Origin: Methylotenera versatilis 301
Lineage (GTDB): Bacteria > Pseudomonadota > Gammaproteobacteria > Burkholderiales > Methylophilaceae
Length of the DNA stretch: 64,000 nt
NCBI RefSeq assembly: GCF_000093025.1
Contig: NC_014207.1
Location: 1,488,001 to 1,552,000, forward strand
Direction of reading: 5' to 3'
Shown: piece by piece, positions 1-9,401 of the stretch
Numbering within the stretch: position 1 is the stretch's first letter
Layout of the letters: each line of letters starts with the position of its first letter
Translations under genes and position numbers: made by a program
The notes under the pieces: model-generated
Seen by the model: only the letters and a program-made list of their open reading frames with translations
Databases searched by the model: none
What the model was told of the DNA's origin: nothing

Positions 1-729
1 TTAATGGCAACAGCACGATTTGTGCTAAAAACTTTGCCAGGGATTGATAGACCAGCTATCGCAGGCATATTTCCTAGTCAAAAAGGTAAAACCTATATAC
101 TGGATTTAGGCGCAAACGCTGATTGCACGCCTGAACAATTACTGCAATTTGCTGTCATGGGAAGTATGTTGGTTTCTTGTGTAGAGCATAAAGAAAAGCC
201 AGCTGTAGGTTTGCTCAACATTGGCTCAGAAGACATTAAAGGTAATGAAGTTGTTAAGCAAACGGGTGAGTTATTGCGCAAAAGCCACCTTAATTTTTAC
301 GGTAACGTAGAAGGCAATGATATTTTTAAAGGTACGACCGATGTCGTTGTTTGTGACGGCTTTGTTGGCAATATCACGTTAAAAGCCTCTGAAGGCTTGG
401 CTCAAATGATGGGACGTTTTCTTGCTCAGGAATTTAAACGTAACTGGCTGACTAAATTAATGGGCATGGTTGCAATGCCAGTATTAAAAGCTTTTAAAAG
501 CCGCATGGATCCGCGTAATTATAATGGCGCGAGTTTTTTAGGTTTACGTGGTATTGTGGTGAAAAGCCATGGTGGGGCAGACAGTATTGCATTTTTAAAT
601 GCCATTCATACTGCCGTTGAAGAATCTCGCAGTGGTGTTCTAAAGCGCATTACTGAACAATTAGAAATTGAGCATATACAATCACAACAGATTGCTTTTG
701 CTAACACAAATAGCTCGGACAACGAATGA
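1..729 (+). CDS. plsX: Phosphate acyltransferase PlsX (C-terminal part)
   Basis: C-terminal about 240 residues of PlsX, which makes acyl-phosphate from acyl-ACP for phospholipid synthesis. The frame is open to the left window edge (a Leu codon precedes the first Met), so roughly the first 100 residues lie outside. Family signatures seen: [10 protein letters not shown] near the start, LDLGANADC, and the GFVGNI segment. The stop overlaps the fabH start in an ATGA, implying translational coupling. The order plsX-fabH-fabD-fabG-acpP-fabF is the standard proteobacterial fatty-acid cluster. Confidence 0.95.
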   Translation, partial: LMATARFVLKTLPGIDRPAIAGIFPSQKGKTYILDLGANADCTPEQLLQFAVMGSMLVSCVEHKEKPAVGLLNIGSEDIKGNEVVKQTGELLRKSHLNFYGNVEGNDIFKGTTDVVVCDGFVGNITLKASEGLAQMMGRFLAQEFKRNWLTKLMGMVAMPVLKAFKSRMDPRNYNGASFLGLRGIVVKSHGGADSIAFLNAIHTAVEESRSGVLKRITEQLEIEHIQSQQIAFANTNSSDNE

Positions 730-1676
730 CGAATTCCAGAATTGCAGGCACAGGGAGCTATCTCCCTAAAAAAATACTCACCAATGCTGACTTGGAAAGC
801 ATGGTTGATACCACGGATGAGTGGATTTTTTCACGTACAGGTATTCGTGAGCGCCATATTGTTGCTGATGATGAATTCACTAGCGATTTAGCCTTGCATG
901 CTTCACGTAATGCCATTGAGGCTGCAGGTATTCAAGCTGGCGATATCGATTTGATTATCGTCGCTACCACAACCCCAGATAAGATTTTCCCGAGCACTGC
1001 CGTAATTTTGCAAAATAAACTGGGTATTGCCGGCTGTCCTGCATTTGATATTCAAGCTGTTTGCAGTGGTTTTGTTTACGCAATCGCTACAGCCGATAAT
1101 TTTATAAAGTCTGGCGCAGCTAAATGCGCTTTAGTCATCGGTGCTGAAGCATTCTCACGAATTGTTGATTGGACTAATCGCGGCAATTGTATTTTGTGGG
1201 GCGATGGTGCAGGTGCTGTCATTCTACAAGCAAGCGAAGAGCAGGGTATCATTTCTACGCATTTGCACGCTGATGGAAATTATGAAAAAATGTTGCACGT
1301 ACCACGTAGCGAAGATCCCAATGGCCGCGATACCGTTGTGATGGAAGGCAATGGCGTGTTTAAAGTGGCAGTGAATACTTTAGATGCGATTGTGGATGAA
1401 ACGCTAGAAGCCAACGGCATGCAAAAATCCGATATCGATTGGTTAGTGCCGCATCAAGCAAATATTCGTATTTTGCAAGCTACTGCCAAAAAATTGGATA
1501 TGAGCATGGATAATGTAGTGGTCACCGTGGATAAGCATGGGAATACATCGGCTGCGTCTATACCATTAGCGCTAGATACGGCTGTTCGTGATGGTCGCAT
1601 TAAACGTGGTGAAACCATTTTAATGGAAGCATTTGGTGGCGGTTTTACTTGGGGTTCTGCCTTAATTAAGTATTAA
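726..1676 (+). CDS. fabH: Beta-ketoacyl-ACP synthase III FabH
   Basis: Starts fatty-acid synthesis by condensing acetyl-CoA with malonyl-ACP. At 316 aa it is full length for the family. The catalytic triad is visible: Cys113 in AVCSGF, His243 in PHQANIR and Asn273 in HGNTSAAS; the GDGAGA motif lies at 159-164. It starts in the ATGA overlap with plsX. An unrelated 77-bp spacer follows before fabD. Nothing unusual seen. Confidence 0.97.
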   Translation: MTNSRIAGTGSYLPKKILTNADLESMVDTTDEWIFSRTGIRERHIVADDEFTSDLALHASRNAIEAAGIQAGDIDLIIVATTTPDKIFPSTAVILQNKLGIAGCPAFDIQAVCSGFVYAIATADNFIKSGAAKCALVIGAEAFSRIVDWTNRGNCILWGDGAGAVILQASEEQGIISTHLHADGNYEKMLHVPRSEDPNGRDTVVMEGNGVFKVAVNTLDAIVDETLEANGMQKSDIDWLVPHQANIRILQATAKKLDMSMDNVVVTVDKHGNTSAASIPLALDTAVRDGRIKRGETILMEAFGGGFTWGSALIKY

Positions 1677-1753
1677 TCACGCTATAGACATTGTCAGTGC
1701 AGATTACCGGCACATAAAACTATTAGCAATCACATAATTAACAGTAAAAATCT

Positions 1754-2680
1754 ATGAATAAATTTGCATTTCTTTTCCCTGGTCAAGGCTCTCAATCAGT
1801 TGGCATGATGAACGGTTTTGGCGAGTCAGCCATTATCCGCGATACTTTTACCGAAGCCTCTGATGTTTTAGGCCTTGATTTCTGGTCTATGGCTACTGAG
1901 CCTAATGAGGCTATTAACGAAACGACTAACACTCAACCTATTATGCTGATTGCTGGTATTGCTACTTGGCGCGTTTGGCAAGCATCTATTGACAAGCTTC
2001 CAAGCGTTTTAGCTGGTCACAGTCTTGGTGAATATACTGCCTTGGTTGCATCGGGGGCTTTATCATTTGCCGATGCGCTTCCATTAGTTCGCTACCGCGC
2101 TAAGGTAATGCAAAGCGCAGTTCCCGCAGGTGTTGGTGCAATGGCTGCAATACTGGGTTTAGATGATGCTGTGGTGCGTGAAGTGTGTGCAGAAGCCGCG
2201 CAAAATGAAGTGCTTGAAGCAGTGAATTTCAACTCTCCTGGTCAGGTGGTCATTGCTGGCAATAAAGCGGCTGTAGAGCGTGGTATGGAGCTCGCGAAAG
2301 CAAAAGGCGCTAAACGTGCTTTACCATTGCCTGTCAGTGTGCCATCTCATTGTGCGCTGATGAAGCCGGCAGCAGTAAAGCTTGCAGAATACTTGAAAAA
2401 TGTAACGGTAAATGCGCCACAAATCTCAGTCATACAAAATGCAGATGTTGCGTCTTATCAAGACGCAGAGAAAATAAAAGATGCCTTGGTGCGCCAGTTA
2501 TATAGTCCTGTGCGCTGGGTCGAAACAGTACAAGCCATTCATGCACAAGGTATTACGCAGGCAGCAGAATGTGGTCCTGGTAAGGTATTAGCCGGTTTGA
2601 CTAAACGTATCGTGGCTGAGCTGTCATGCGTTGCGCTGACTAATAATGAGACTTTGAATGAGTTTCAAAGCCAACTTTAA
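1754..2680 (+). CDS. fabD: Malonyl CoA-ACP transacylase FabD
   Basis: Transfers malonyl from CoA to acyl carrier protein. 308 aa, full length. The nucleophile Ser90 sits in GHSLGEY and the partner His199 in PVSVPSHC; FPGQGSQ is at 8-14. Third gene of the fab operon, 45 bp before fabG. No strong Shine-Dalgarno is visible before the ATG, so translation may rely on an upstream ribosome or an AT-rich leader. Confidence 0.97.
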   Translation: MNKFAFLFPGQGSQSVGMMNGFGESAIIRDTFTEASDVLGLDFWSMATEPNEAINETTNTQPIMLIAGIATWRVWQASIDKLPSVLAGHSLGEYTALVASGALSFADALPLVRYRAKVMQSAVPAGVGAMAAILGLDDAVVREVCAEAAQNEVLEAVNFNSPGQVVIAGNKAAVERGMELAKAKGAKRALPLPVSVPSHCALMKPAAVKLAEYLKNVTVNAPQISVIQNADVASYQDAEKIKDALVRQLYSPVRWVETVQAIHAQGITQAAECGPGKVLAGLTKRIVAELSCVALTNNETLNEFQSQL

Positions 2681-2725
2681 TATAGTTTGATACCAATAAA
2701 AATATAATTTATACAAAGGCTTAAT

Positions 2726-3466
2726 ATGTTAACTGGACAAATTGCTTTAATCACAGGTGCAAGTCGTGGTATTGGCGCAGCTATTGCACAAGCACTTGGT
2801 GAACAAGGTGCGATTGTTATTGGAACAGCAACTTCAGAAAATGGTGCAGCTTCAATCAGCAGCACTTTTGCCAGTGCAAATATCAAAGGCGAAGGCATGG
2901 CATTAAACGTTAATGATGCTGCACAGGTAGCTACTACATTAAAAACTATCAGTGAAAAATATGGTGATGTGAGCATTTTGGTGAATAATGCGGGGATCAC
3001 TCGTGATACGCTATTGATGCGCATGAAAGATGATGATTGGGATGACGTCCTTAGCACGAATCTAACTTCGGTTTTTCGCATGAGCCAAGCTGTATTGCGT
3101 CCAATGATGAAAGCTCGCACAGGTCGTATTATCAGTATTTCATCTGTAGTAGGGCATATGGGCAACGCTGGACAAACGAATTATGCAGCCGCAAAAGCTG
3201 GTATGACAGGTTTCACTAAGTCATTAGCCGCAGAAGTCGGCAGCCGTGGCATCACAGTGAATTGTGTAGCACCAGGCTTTATTGATACTGACATGACTGC
3301 AGAATTACCAGAAGAAGTAACTGCTAAAATGCTTGCACGCATTCCAGCAGGGCGCTTGGGTAACGTAAAAGAGATTGCCGCCACTGTGGCATTCCTTGCC
3401 TCACCAAATGCGGCGTATATCACTGGTGAAACAATCCATGTGAATGGCGGCATGTTAATGGTGTAA
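2726..3466 (+). CDS. fabG: 3-oxoacyl-ACP reductase FabG
   Basis: NADPH-dependent short-chain dehydrogenase that reduces beta-ketoacyl-ACP. 246 aa. The Rossmann motif GASRGIG is at 11-17, NNAG at 87-90, and the catalytic Ser140, Tyr153 and Lys157 lie in the SSVVG and NYAAAKAG segments. The start follows an AAGG about 6 nt upstream. It is followed by an 83-bp spacer carrying a possible promoter for acpP. Confidence 0.97.
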   Translation: MLTGQIALITGASRGIGAAIAQALGEQGAIVIGTATSENGAASISSTFASANIKGEGMALNVNDAAQVATTLKTISEKYGDVSILVNNAGITRDTLLMRMKDDDWDDVLSTNLTSVFRMSQAVLRPMMKARTGRIISISSVVGHMGNAGQTNYAAAKAGMTGFTKSLAAEVGSRGITVNCVAPGFIDTDMTAELPEEVTAKMLARIPAGRLGNVKEIAATVAFLASPNAAYITGETIHVNGGMLMV

Positions 3467-3496
3467 AAGTTTTTTTATATTCTGCTTGAGTTTTGG

Positions 3497-3502
3497 TAGA
3501 AT
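3497..3502 (+). promoter_or_regulatory. Possible acpP promoter -10 box
   Basis: TAGAAT (five of six match to TATAAT) lies 47 bp before the acpP start in an AT-rich spacer. A poor -35 (TTTATA) sits 17 bp upstream. acpP is usually expressed far above its neighbours, so an extra promoter here is plausible, but the call rests only on sequence. Confidence 0.35.
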
Positions 3503-3549
3503 ATCGTCTTAGCTGTATTAAGCTATTTTTAATTTAAAGGGGTATTTAG

Positions 3550-3786
3550 ATGTCTGACATCGAACAACGTGTTAAAAAAATTGTTACTGAGCAACTTGGT
3601 GCAAATGAAGCTGATGTAAAAAACTCATCATCATTTGTAGATGATTTAGGTGCAGATTCGCTCGATACCGTTGAGCTTGTAATGGCACTAGAAGAAGAAT
3701 TCGACTGTGAAATTCCTGATGAAGAAGCAGAAAAAATCACTACAGTTCAATTAGCGATTGATTACATCAATACGAACTTAAAATAA
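3550..3786 (+). CDS. acpP: Acyl carrier protein
   Basis: 78-aa acidic carrier protein. The phosphopantetheine attachment Ser37 is in the DSL motif ([12 protein letters not shown]). A strong Shine-Dalgarno (AAAGGGG) precedes the ATG. It sits between fabG and fabF as usual. The 127-bp gap to fabF holds two strong hairpins (separate entry) that may set the ratio of acpP to fabF transcript. Confidence 0.98.
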   Translation: MSDIEQRVKKIVTEQLGANEADVKNSSSFVDDLGADSLDTVELVMALEEEFDCEIPDEEAEKITTVQLAIDYINTNLK

Positions 3787-3794
3787 ATTCACAT

Positions 3795-3889
3795 AGGCGT
3801 TGAGAGCACTGTTATAAGTGGCTAACGCCTTGCAATTGCTGCAAAACCCAGAAATCATTTCACAATTTTTTGTAAAAGGTTTCTGGGTT
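3795..3889 (+). other. Two consecutive hairpins in the acpP-fabF spacer
   Basis: Hairpin 1 pairs AGGCGTT (3795-3801) with AACGCCT (3834-3840), with an inner CACT/AGTG stem. Hairpin 2 pairs AACCCAGAAA (3845-3854) with TTTCTGGGTT (3880-3889), a perfect 10-bp stem. Neither is followed by a clean T-run, so these look more like attenuation, processing or mRNA-stability structures than simple terminators. Function is inferred from position only. Confidence 0.5.
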
Positions 3890-3913
3890 AATCATTTCTA
3901 AGAGACTTTTCTT

Positions 3914-5158
3914 ATGTCTAATGTTACAAATAAACGTCGCGTCGTTGTTACTGGTCTTGGTGTGGTTTCACCGGTAGGTATTGGTGTTAAAACTGCTTGG
4001 GATAACATTATTGCTGGTAAGTCTGGCATTACACAAATCACAAAATTTGATGCTAGCGCATTTTCTTCAACCATTGCTGGTGAAGTGAAAAATTTTAATG
4101 CTGAGGATTTTATTTCTGCAAAAGACGCTAGACGTATGGATACCTTCATTCAATTCGGTTTAGCTGCGGGTATTGAGGCGTTTAAAGATTCAGGCCTTGA
4201 AGTAACAGAAGAAAATGCTGAGCGCATCGGCGTTTCTATTGGCTCTGGTATTGGTGGTATGCAATTTATTGAAGACACTGATATCCTTTATCAAGAGTCA
4301 GGTCCGCGCAAAATCTCACCATTTTTTATTCCTGGCACGATTATTAACATGATCTCAGGTAATTTATCGATCATGTTTGGCTTAAAAGGCCCAAACGTAG
4401 CGATTGTGACGGCTTGTACAACAGGTACACACTCGATTGGCGACGCTTCACGCATGATTGAATATGGCGATGCAGATGTGATGATTGCAGGCGGTGCAGA
4501 AGCTGCTATTACGCGTTTAAGTGTTGGTGGCTTTGCAGCTTCACGTGCTTTATCTACACGTAATGATGACCCTGCAACGGCTAGCCGCCCTTGGGATAAA
4601 GATCGTGACGGTTTTGTGATTGGCGAGGGTGCTGGAGTTTTGGTGCTTGAAGAATATGAGCATGCCAAAGCACGCGGCGCTAGAATCTATGCTGAATTAA
4701 GTGGTTATGGTATGAGCGCTGATGCTTATCATATGACTGCACCAAACATGGATGGGCCACGTAGGTCGATGCGTAACGCGATGAATAATGCGGGTATTGA
4801 TCCTAGCGAAGTCCAATTTATCAATGCGCACGGTACCTCTACACCATTAGGTGACTCTAACGAAACCAATGCGATTAAAGCTGCATTTGGAGACCATGCC
4901 AAGAGTTTAGTAGTTAACTCAACAAAATCAATGACAGGCCACTTGCTTGGTGGTGCTGGTGGGTTAGAGTCAGTATTTACTGTGCTTTCAATCTACAACC
5001 AAGTGTCACCGCCAACGATCAATATCTTTAATCAAGACCCAGAGTGTGACTTAGACTATTGCGCAAACACAGCACGCGATATGAAAATCACCTATGCGTT
5101 AAAGAACAACTTCGGTTTTGGTGGTACGAACGGTAGTCTAGTGTTTAAGAAGGTGTAA
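3914..5158 (+). CDS. fabF: Beta-ketoacyl-ACP synthase II FabF
   Basis: Elongating condensing enzyme of fatty-acid synthesis. 414 aa. Catalytic Cys168 lies in TACTTGTH, His306 in [11 protein letters not shown] and His343 in [10 protein letters not shown]. The C-terminal FGFGGTN motif is intact. It ends 43 bp before a strong intrinsic terminator, so it closes the fab part of the cluster. Confidence 0.97.
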   Translation: MSNVTNKRRVVVTGLGVVSPVGIGVKTAWDNIIAGKSGITQITKFDASAFSSTIAGEVKNFNAEDFISAKDARRMDTFIQFGLAAGIEAFKDSGLEVTEENAERIGVSIGSGIGGMQFIEDTDILYQESGPRKISPFFIPGTIINMISGNLSIMFGLKGPNVAIVTACTTGTHSIGDASRMIEYGDADVMIAGGAEAAITRLSVGGFAASRALSTRNDDPATASRPWDKDRDGFVIGEGAGVLVLEEYEHAKARGARIYAELSGYGMSADAYHMTAPNMDGPRRSMRNAMNNAGIDPSEVQFINAHGTSTPLGDSNETNAIKAAFGDHAKSLVVNSTKSMTGHLLGGAGGLESVFTVLSIYNQVSPPTINIFNQDPECDLDYCANTARDMKITYALKNNFGFGGTNGSLVFKKV

Positions 5159-5200
5159 AACAGTTTTAACTGTTTCGATTCTTTTTTGAAGCAATAATAA

Positions 5201-5230
5201 GCCTGCGACCTTTATTTCGCAGGCTTTTTT
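5201..5230 (+). terminator. Intrinsic terminator after fabF
   Basis: Stem GCCTGCGA / TCGCAGGC with a short CCTTTATT loop, followed directly by TTTTTT. Textbook Rho-independent form. Confidence 0.9.
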
Positions 5231-5301
5231 CATTATAACAACTGCATGGTGAGATAGCTTCTGCTATGTAATTGGCTGTTGCTATGGTTTAATTACGGCT
5301 T

Positions 5302-6126
5302 ATGAATCATAAAAATACTTATTTGATTAATGGCGACTTTACTCAAAGAATTTCGCCGTTAGATCGTGGTTTTGCTTATGGCGATGGCGTCTTTCGTACG
5401 CTGTTAATGCGTAATGGTCAGCCTGATAGTTGGCCACTACATTATCAAAAGTTGGTGGCAGATTGTGCCGCAATCGGTATTGTTTGCCCAAGTGCAGAGC
5501 TGTTAATAAGCGATATGCAACAGTTGTTTTCAGTGACTGAAAATCAACCGGAAGTAGCTAAGATCATCATCACCAGAGGTGAGGGTGCGCGTGGTTATGC
5601 GCCACCGGCGATTACCAATCCGACCCGTGTTGTTATTAAATCGGCTATGCCTAAATATGCACCAGATATTTTTGTAAAAGGAGTGGATTTACATCAATGT
5701 GAAACACGGTTACCTGAACAGAATAAGCTTGCTGGCATTAAACATCTCAATCGACTTGAGAATGTATTAGCACGTATGGAGTGGAATGATGAAAATTTAT
5801 TTGATGGTCTAATGTTAGACCAACAAAGCAATGTCATTGAATGCACAATGAGCAATATTTTTGCACGTTTTGATGAGGTATTAATCACTCCAGACTTAAG
5901 TTCTTGTGGCGTTGCGGGCATTACAAGGCAGCGTATTATTTGGCTAGCTAGCATGCTCAGTTTAAAGGTCGAGATCAAGCCGTTACCATTTACCAAAATG
6001 GCTCTGGCAGATGAAGTCATTATCTGCAATAGTTTATATGGTGCGTTAGCAGTGAGTAAAGTTGGTCATAAAAAATTCCCAGTACAAAATTTAGCTAAAA
6101 ATTTAAGAGATGCATTGAAGGTATGA
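5302..6126 (+). CDS. pabC: Aminodeoxychorismate lyase PabC
   Basis: PLP class-IV enzyme that releases pyruvate from 4-amino-4-deoxychorismate to give p-aminobenzoate for folate. 274 aa. The DRGFAYGDGVF start motif (21-31) and the Schiff-base Lys147 in GIKHLNRLENVL are clear. It overlaps mltG by ATGA, the usual pabC-mltG pair. Branched-chain aminotransferase IlvE is the related alternative, but the short length and neighbours favour PabC. Confidence 0.93.
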   Translation: MNHKNTYLINGDFTQRISPLDRGFAYGDGVFRTLLMRNGQPDSWPLHYQKLVADCAAIGIVCPSAELLISDMQQLFSVTENQPEVAKIIITRGEGARGYAPPAITNPTRVVIKSAMPKYAPDIFVKGVDLHQCETRLPEQNKLAGIKHLNRLENVLARMEWNDENLFDGLMLDQQSNVIECTMSNIFARFDEVLITPDLSSCGVAGITRQRIIWLASMLSLKVEIKPLPFTKMALADEVIICNSLYGALAVSKVGHKKFPVQNLAKNLRDALKV

Positions 6127-7118
6127 TTAAACGAATAAAAAGATGGCTGTTTTTAAGCTTATTAGTGACCGCGGCATTGGCTGGCTGGCTGGCTTATTAT
6201 GCAGTTTCTTCATTAAAGCTACAGCCCAATAGCCAAGAAATTACTATTCAACCAAAAAGTGGTTTAAAAAGTATTGCTAATCAGTTGGTGCAGCAGGGTG
6301 TGTTAACGGAGCCCTGGCGATTCATCATCATTGCAAAAGCATTGCACAAAGAATCTTACTTACAAGCGGGTGATTACACCTTAAACAGAAACGTAACACC
6401 TTATCAATTATTGCTTTCACTGAATCATGGCAAGGCAACTCAAGGTAGTGTAACGTTTATTGAAGGTCGCACATTTGCACAAATGCGTAATAAGCTTGAA
6501 AAAAATGATGCGGTAAAACAAACGATTACCGTTCTTTCTGAATCTGAAATATTAAGAAAAATCGGATCGGAATATACTGTTGCAGAAGGTTTGTTTTTCC
6601 CCGATACTTATTATTTTGATCGCAATACGGCTGATACTGTGATGCTGCAACGCAGCTATGATGCAATGAAAAGTAAGCTTGACGATGCTTGGAGCAAGCG
6701 CGCAGCAGGGTTGCCATATAAGAATAGTTACCAAGCATTGATTATGGCATCTATTGTCGAAAAAGAGACTGGCAAGGCGAGTGAGCGCCCAATGATTGCA
6801 GGGGTATTTATCAACAGAATGCGTATAGGCATGCGGCTTCAAACTGACCCAACTGTTATTTATGGCATGGGCGCGCAATATAACGGTAACATTCGGAAGA
6901 AAGACTTAATGACTGACACGCCTTATAATACCTACACACGCAACGGCTTGCCTCCCACGCCAATTGCTATGCCGGGATTAGCTTCCATTGAAGCGGCTTT
7001 GCATCCAGCTAGTACTAAAGCCTTGTATTTTGTGGGTAAGGGCGACGGTAGCCATGCATTTTCAAATAGCTTGGAAGAACATAACCGAGCTGTAGTGAAG
7101 TATCAATTAAAAAAATAA
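6123..7118 (+). CDS. mltG: Endolytic murein transglycosylase MltG
   Basis: Inner-membrane YceG-family enzyme that cleaves nascent glycan strands. 331 aa. A single N-terminal membrane segment spans about residues 8-28, followed by a LysM-like region. The catalytic domain carries SIVEKETG with Glu213 as the likely catalytic acid. C-terminal GLPPTPI and the final YFVGKGDGSHAFS block are typical. It normally leads directly into tmk and holB; here only a tmk remnant follows. Confidence 0.95.
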   Translation: MIKRIKRWLFLSLLVTAALAGWLAYYAVSSLKLQPNSQEITIQPKSGLKSIANQLVQQGVLTEPWRFIIIAKALHKESYLQAGDYTLNRNVTPYQLLLSLNHGKATQGSVTFIEGRTFAQMRNKLEKNDAVKQTITVLSESEILRKIGSEYTVAEGLFFPDTYYFDRNTADTVMLQRSYDAMKSKLDDAWSKRAAGLPYKNSYQALIMASIVEKETGKASERPMIAGVFINRMRIGMRLQTDPTVIYGMGAQYNGNIRKKDLMTDTPYNTYTRNGLPPTPIAMPGLASIEAALHPASTKALYFVGKGDGSHAFSNSLEEHNRAVVKYQLKK

Positions 7119-7123
7119 TTATT

Positions 7124-7264
7124 ATGACTAATCAACGCGTTAAACCTAAATTTATCATTCTGGAAGGTATGGATTGCGCTTTGTATTCGCGCGAATCTTA
7201 TAAGTTATCTTCCTTTAGTTCAAAGTGTAAATTGGTATTCATCAATCTGATTGGATTGGTGTAA
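7124..7264 (+). pseudogene. Remnant 5' end of the native tmk, fused to a short unrelated tail
   Basis: 46-codon frame directly after mltG. Its first 17 residues (MTNQRVKPKFIILEGMD) match how thymidylate kinases begin, but the frame departs exactly where the P-loop (GAGKST) should come. The tail (CALYSRESYK...) shows no similarity I recognise and contains a perfect palindrome ATTCGCGCGAAT at 7185-7196. The TAA stop is immediately followed by the ATG of the complete tmk. I read it as the stump of the ancestral tmk left when a replacement gene was inserted. It may still serve to couple translation into the new gene, which has no clear Shine-Dalgarno of its own. Confidence 0.6.
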
Positions 7265-7903
7265 ATGAATAAAGGCTGCATGATTGTATGTGATGGGGGT
7301 AACGGTGCTGGCAAAAGTACGGTTTTAAGAGCCATTGAAGAACATCTCAAAACTAAGCAATATGATTACGTGATGACTAGAGAGCCAGGAGGCACGGTTA
7401 TTGGCGAAAAGATACGTGAGGTACTTTTGTGCTCAGATACGCCTGAGATGTGCGACGTCACAGAATTGATGTTATTTGCAGCTGCTCGAGCACAGCACGT
7501 TAGAGAGAAAATTATTCCTTCAATCAATGCTGGTAAAGTGGTTGTGTCAGACCGTTTTGATTCAGCAACTTACAGCTTTCAACATTATGGCCGAGGGTTG
7601 TCATTAGCGCTTATTCAACAATTAAACAACATAGCACTTGATGGCTTTAAAGCCGACGTCACAATAGTCCTTGATATTGATCCGGTAAAAGGACTGGAGC
7701 GAGTTATCTCACGTGGGAGTGATTTAGATCGCATGGAAATGGCGAATATAGAGTTTCTACATAAAGCAAGAAATGGATACTTAGAGCAAGCAAAAGCTGA
7801 TCCTGAGCGTTTTGCAGTCATTGATGCTTCACAGAGTTTAGATGTTGTTATTTCTGATGCAGTGAAGGTTGTTGAGCGTGTTATTGCGCGAAAGTTAGGT
7901 TGA
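7265..7903 (+). CDS. tmk: Divergent thymidylate kinase (probable xenologue)
   Basis: dTMP kinase, 212 aa: dTMP + ATP to dTDP. P-loop GGNGAGKST at 11-19, TREPGGT at 38-44, DRF at 96-98, and a C-terminal lid region with LDRMEM and the YLEQAKADPERF block. The P-loop has Asn13 where chromosomal Tmk proteins usually carry Asp or Glu. With the truncated native-like tmk start just upstream, this suggests replacement by a gene from elsewhere. Its ATG abuts the stop of the remnant (TAAATG). It now sits before about 4 kb of cargo rather than before holB. Enzyme class is secure; foreign origin is inferred. Confidence 0.85.
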   Translation: MNKGCMIVCDGGNGAGKSTVLRAIEEHLKTKQYDYVMTREPGGTVIGEKIREVLLCSDTPEMCDVTELMLFAAARAQHVREKIIPSINAGKVVVSDRFDSATYSFQHYGRGLSLALIQQLNNIALDGFKADVTIVLDIDPVKGLERVISRGSDLDRMEMANIEFLHKARNGYLEQAKADPERFAVIDASQSLDVVISDAVKVVERVIARKLG

Positions 7904-8107
7904 AAAATACCTATAGAATCTGCAATTTAATTTACAGTCAGCTAGTCTAAGTGTTCGTTTAGACATTCAATTTTCCTCACTATGCTAACCTTCAACTTGC
8001 CAATACAGTTGGTAGGTGACACTAAACATAAGCACCTCCCTAGCAGTGAGTTAATAAGAACTTTATATGGTATTTAACATCAAACCTTTATGTGCTGGAG
8101 GGTTTGA

Positions 8108-8155
8108 ATGAATGTTCATATGCACATATCTTTAACCAGTGATCACAATGCGTGA
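8108..8155 (+). CDS. Possible 15-residue leader peptide upstream of fae
   Basis: ATG at 8108 opens a 15-codon frame (MNVHMHISLTSDHNA) with an excellent Shine-Dalgarno, GGAGGG at 8097-8102, five bases from the ATG. It ends 21 bp before the fae start, which has its own AAGGAGAGAG. Three of its 15 residues are His. The ribosome site is better than those of many real genes here. Whether it is translated, or regulates fae, cannot be told from sequence alone. Confidence 0.35.
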   Translation: MNVHMHISLTSDHNA

Positions 8156-8176
8156 GTACTTGAAGGAGAGAGAATC

Positions 8177-8713
8177 ATGAAAACGTCAACAATTAATAAA
8201 GTTTGTGTAGGTGAGGCTTTAGTCGGAAGTGGTAATGAGGTAGCCCACGTCGACCTTATCATTGGACCCCGTGGAAGTGGCGCTGAAACGGCTTTCTGTA
8301 TTGCCTTAACTAATCAAAAACGTGGTGATAACTCACTACTATCAGTCGTAGCTCCCAACCTCATGACTAAGCCGCCGACTGTGATGTTCAATAAGGTAGA
8401 TATTAAGAATGCGAAACAAGCCGTGCAAATGTTCGGTCCAGCGCAATGCGGTGTTGCTGCAGCTGTAGCCGATAGCGTTAAGGAGGGTATTATTCCTATT
8501 GATGAAGCCAATGATTTATTTATTTGTGTTGGTGTTTTCATTCATTGGGATGCGGAAGATAATGCCAAAATTCAGGATTGGAATTATGAAGCCACTAAGC
8601 TTGCATTGAAGCGGGCCGTTTTAGGTGAGCCCCTGCCATCTGAAGTCATTGCACAAGAACAAGTGGTACATCATCCGCTTGCTGCACATGACTATAAAAA
8701 AGGTGGATTTTAG
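8177..8713 (+). CDS. fae: Formaldehyde-activating enzyme (Fae) family protein
   Basis: Fae condenses formaldehyde with tetrahydromethanopterin, the entry of the H4MPT oxidation pathway of methylotrophs. 178 aa, close to the usual 170. [20 protein letters not shown] (residues 11-30) contains the catalytic His24 of the family; [16 protein letters not shown] and [16 protein letters not shown] follow. Compared with canonical Fae as I remember it, the [13 protein letters not shown] loop and the C-terminal tail ending HDYKKGGF differ, so this may be a second, specialised paralogue. A strong AAGGAGAGAG site precedes the ATG. It lies in the cargo inserted between tmk and holB, beside a stress protein and a formate dehydrogenase. 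Confidence 0.9.
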   Translation: MKTSTINKVCVGEALVGSGNEVAHVDLIIGPRGSGAETAFCIALTNQKRGDNSLLSVVAPNLMTKPPTVMFNKVDIKNAKQAVQMFGPAQCGVAAAVADSVKEGIIPIDEANDLFICVGVFIHWDAEDNAKIQDWNYEATKLALKRAVLGEPLPSEVIAQEQVVHHPLAAHDYKKGGF

Positions 8714-8883
8714 AAGGGCTGATTTAGTCTCGCTGCATGTGGAGACTGCTACGAATGGCAGAGAAACCGTTCGCAAAAACGTTTAGTTGTTTGAATAATG
8801 GTTATTAGCGAAAATAATAGCGGTACTTACTTTTATTGAGTTTATACTTTTTATATTAACTGTCTAAAATCTAGGGGTGACAT

Positions 8884-9327
8884 ATGTATAAGCAGATCCT
8901 TTGTCCCGTTGACGGAAGCGATACTTCGAACTGTGGTATGACAGAAGCTATTAATTTGGCTAAGGCAATTCAGGCAAAGGTCCGCTTTCTATACATAGTA
9001 GACACTTTTCATCCCATGCTTGACGGTATGGAGGTCGGTAATATGACTGAAATTATTGATGGATTACGTGAACATGGTAAAGCTATGCTGGCGCAAACGA
9101 AATTATCAGCTCTGGCTCAAGGAGTTGAAGCTGATACAGTGATACTGGAGAATGACCTTAACAGAGTATCAACGATTATCGTGACGCACGCTAAGGAATG
9201 CCATGCAGATTTAATTTTAATGGGCACCCATGGGCGACGAGGTTTAAGTCATTTACTTATGGGAAGTGATGCTGAGGCGGTGATACGCACCAGCCCAGTA
9301 CCAGTACTCACTGTCCAACTGACTTAA
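8884..9327 (+). CDS. Universal stress protein (UspA family)
   Basis: 147-aa single UspA domain. The N-terminus MYKQILCPVDGSD and the C-terminal nucleotide-binding motif GTHGRRGLSHLLMGS followed by a SPVPVLTV strand are diagnostic; the glycine pattern suggests the ATP-binding subclass. It is 170 bp downstream of fae in the same orientation and converges on the formate dehydrogenase gene. A role in stress, perhaps formaldehyde stress, is inferred only from neighbours. Confidence 0.9.
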   Translation: MYKQILCPVDGSDTSNCGMTEAINLAKAIQAKVRFLYIVDTFHPMLDGMEVGNMTEIIDGLREHGKAMLAQTKLSALAQGVEADTVILENDLNRVSTIIVTHAKECHADLILMGTHGRRGLSHLLMGSDAEAVIRTSPVPVLTVQLT

Positions 9328-9401
9328 AATCACCGCTCAGCATGTAAACAAATACCATTAATAAACTGCAAAAATTTGTATATATCAGGTATAGGCAGTT
9401 G

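Noticed and set aside
2677-3165. 162-aa minus-strand frame over fabG
   Set aside because: fabG is intact with all catalytic residues in the other strand; the minus frame matches nothing known to me.
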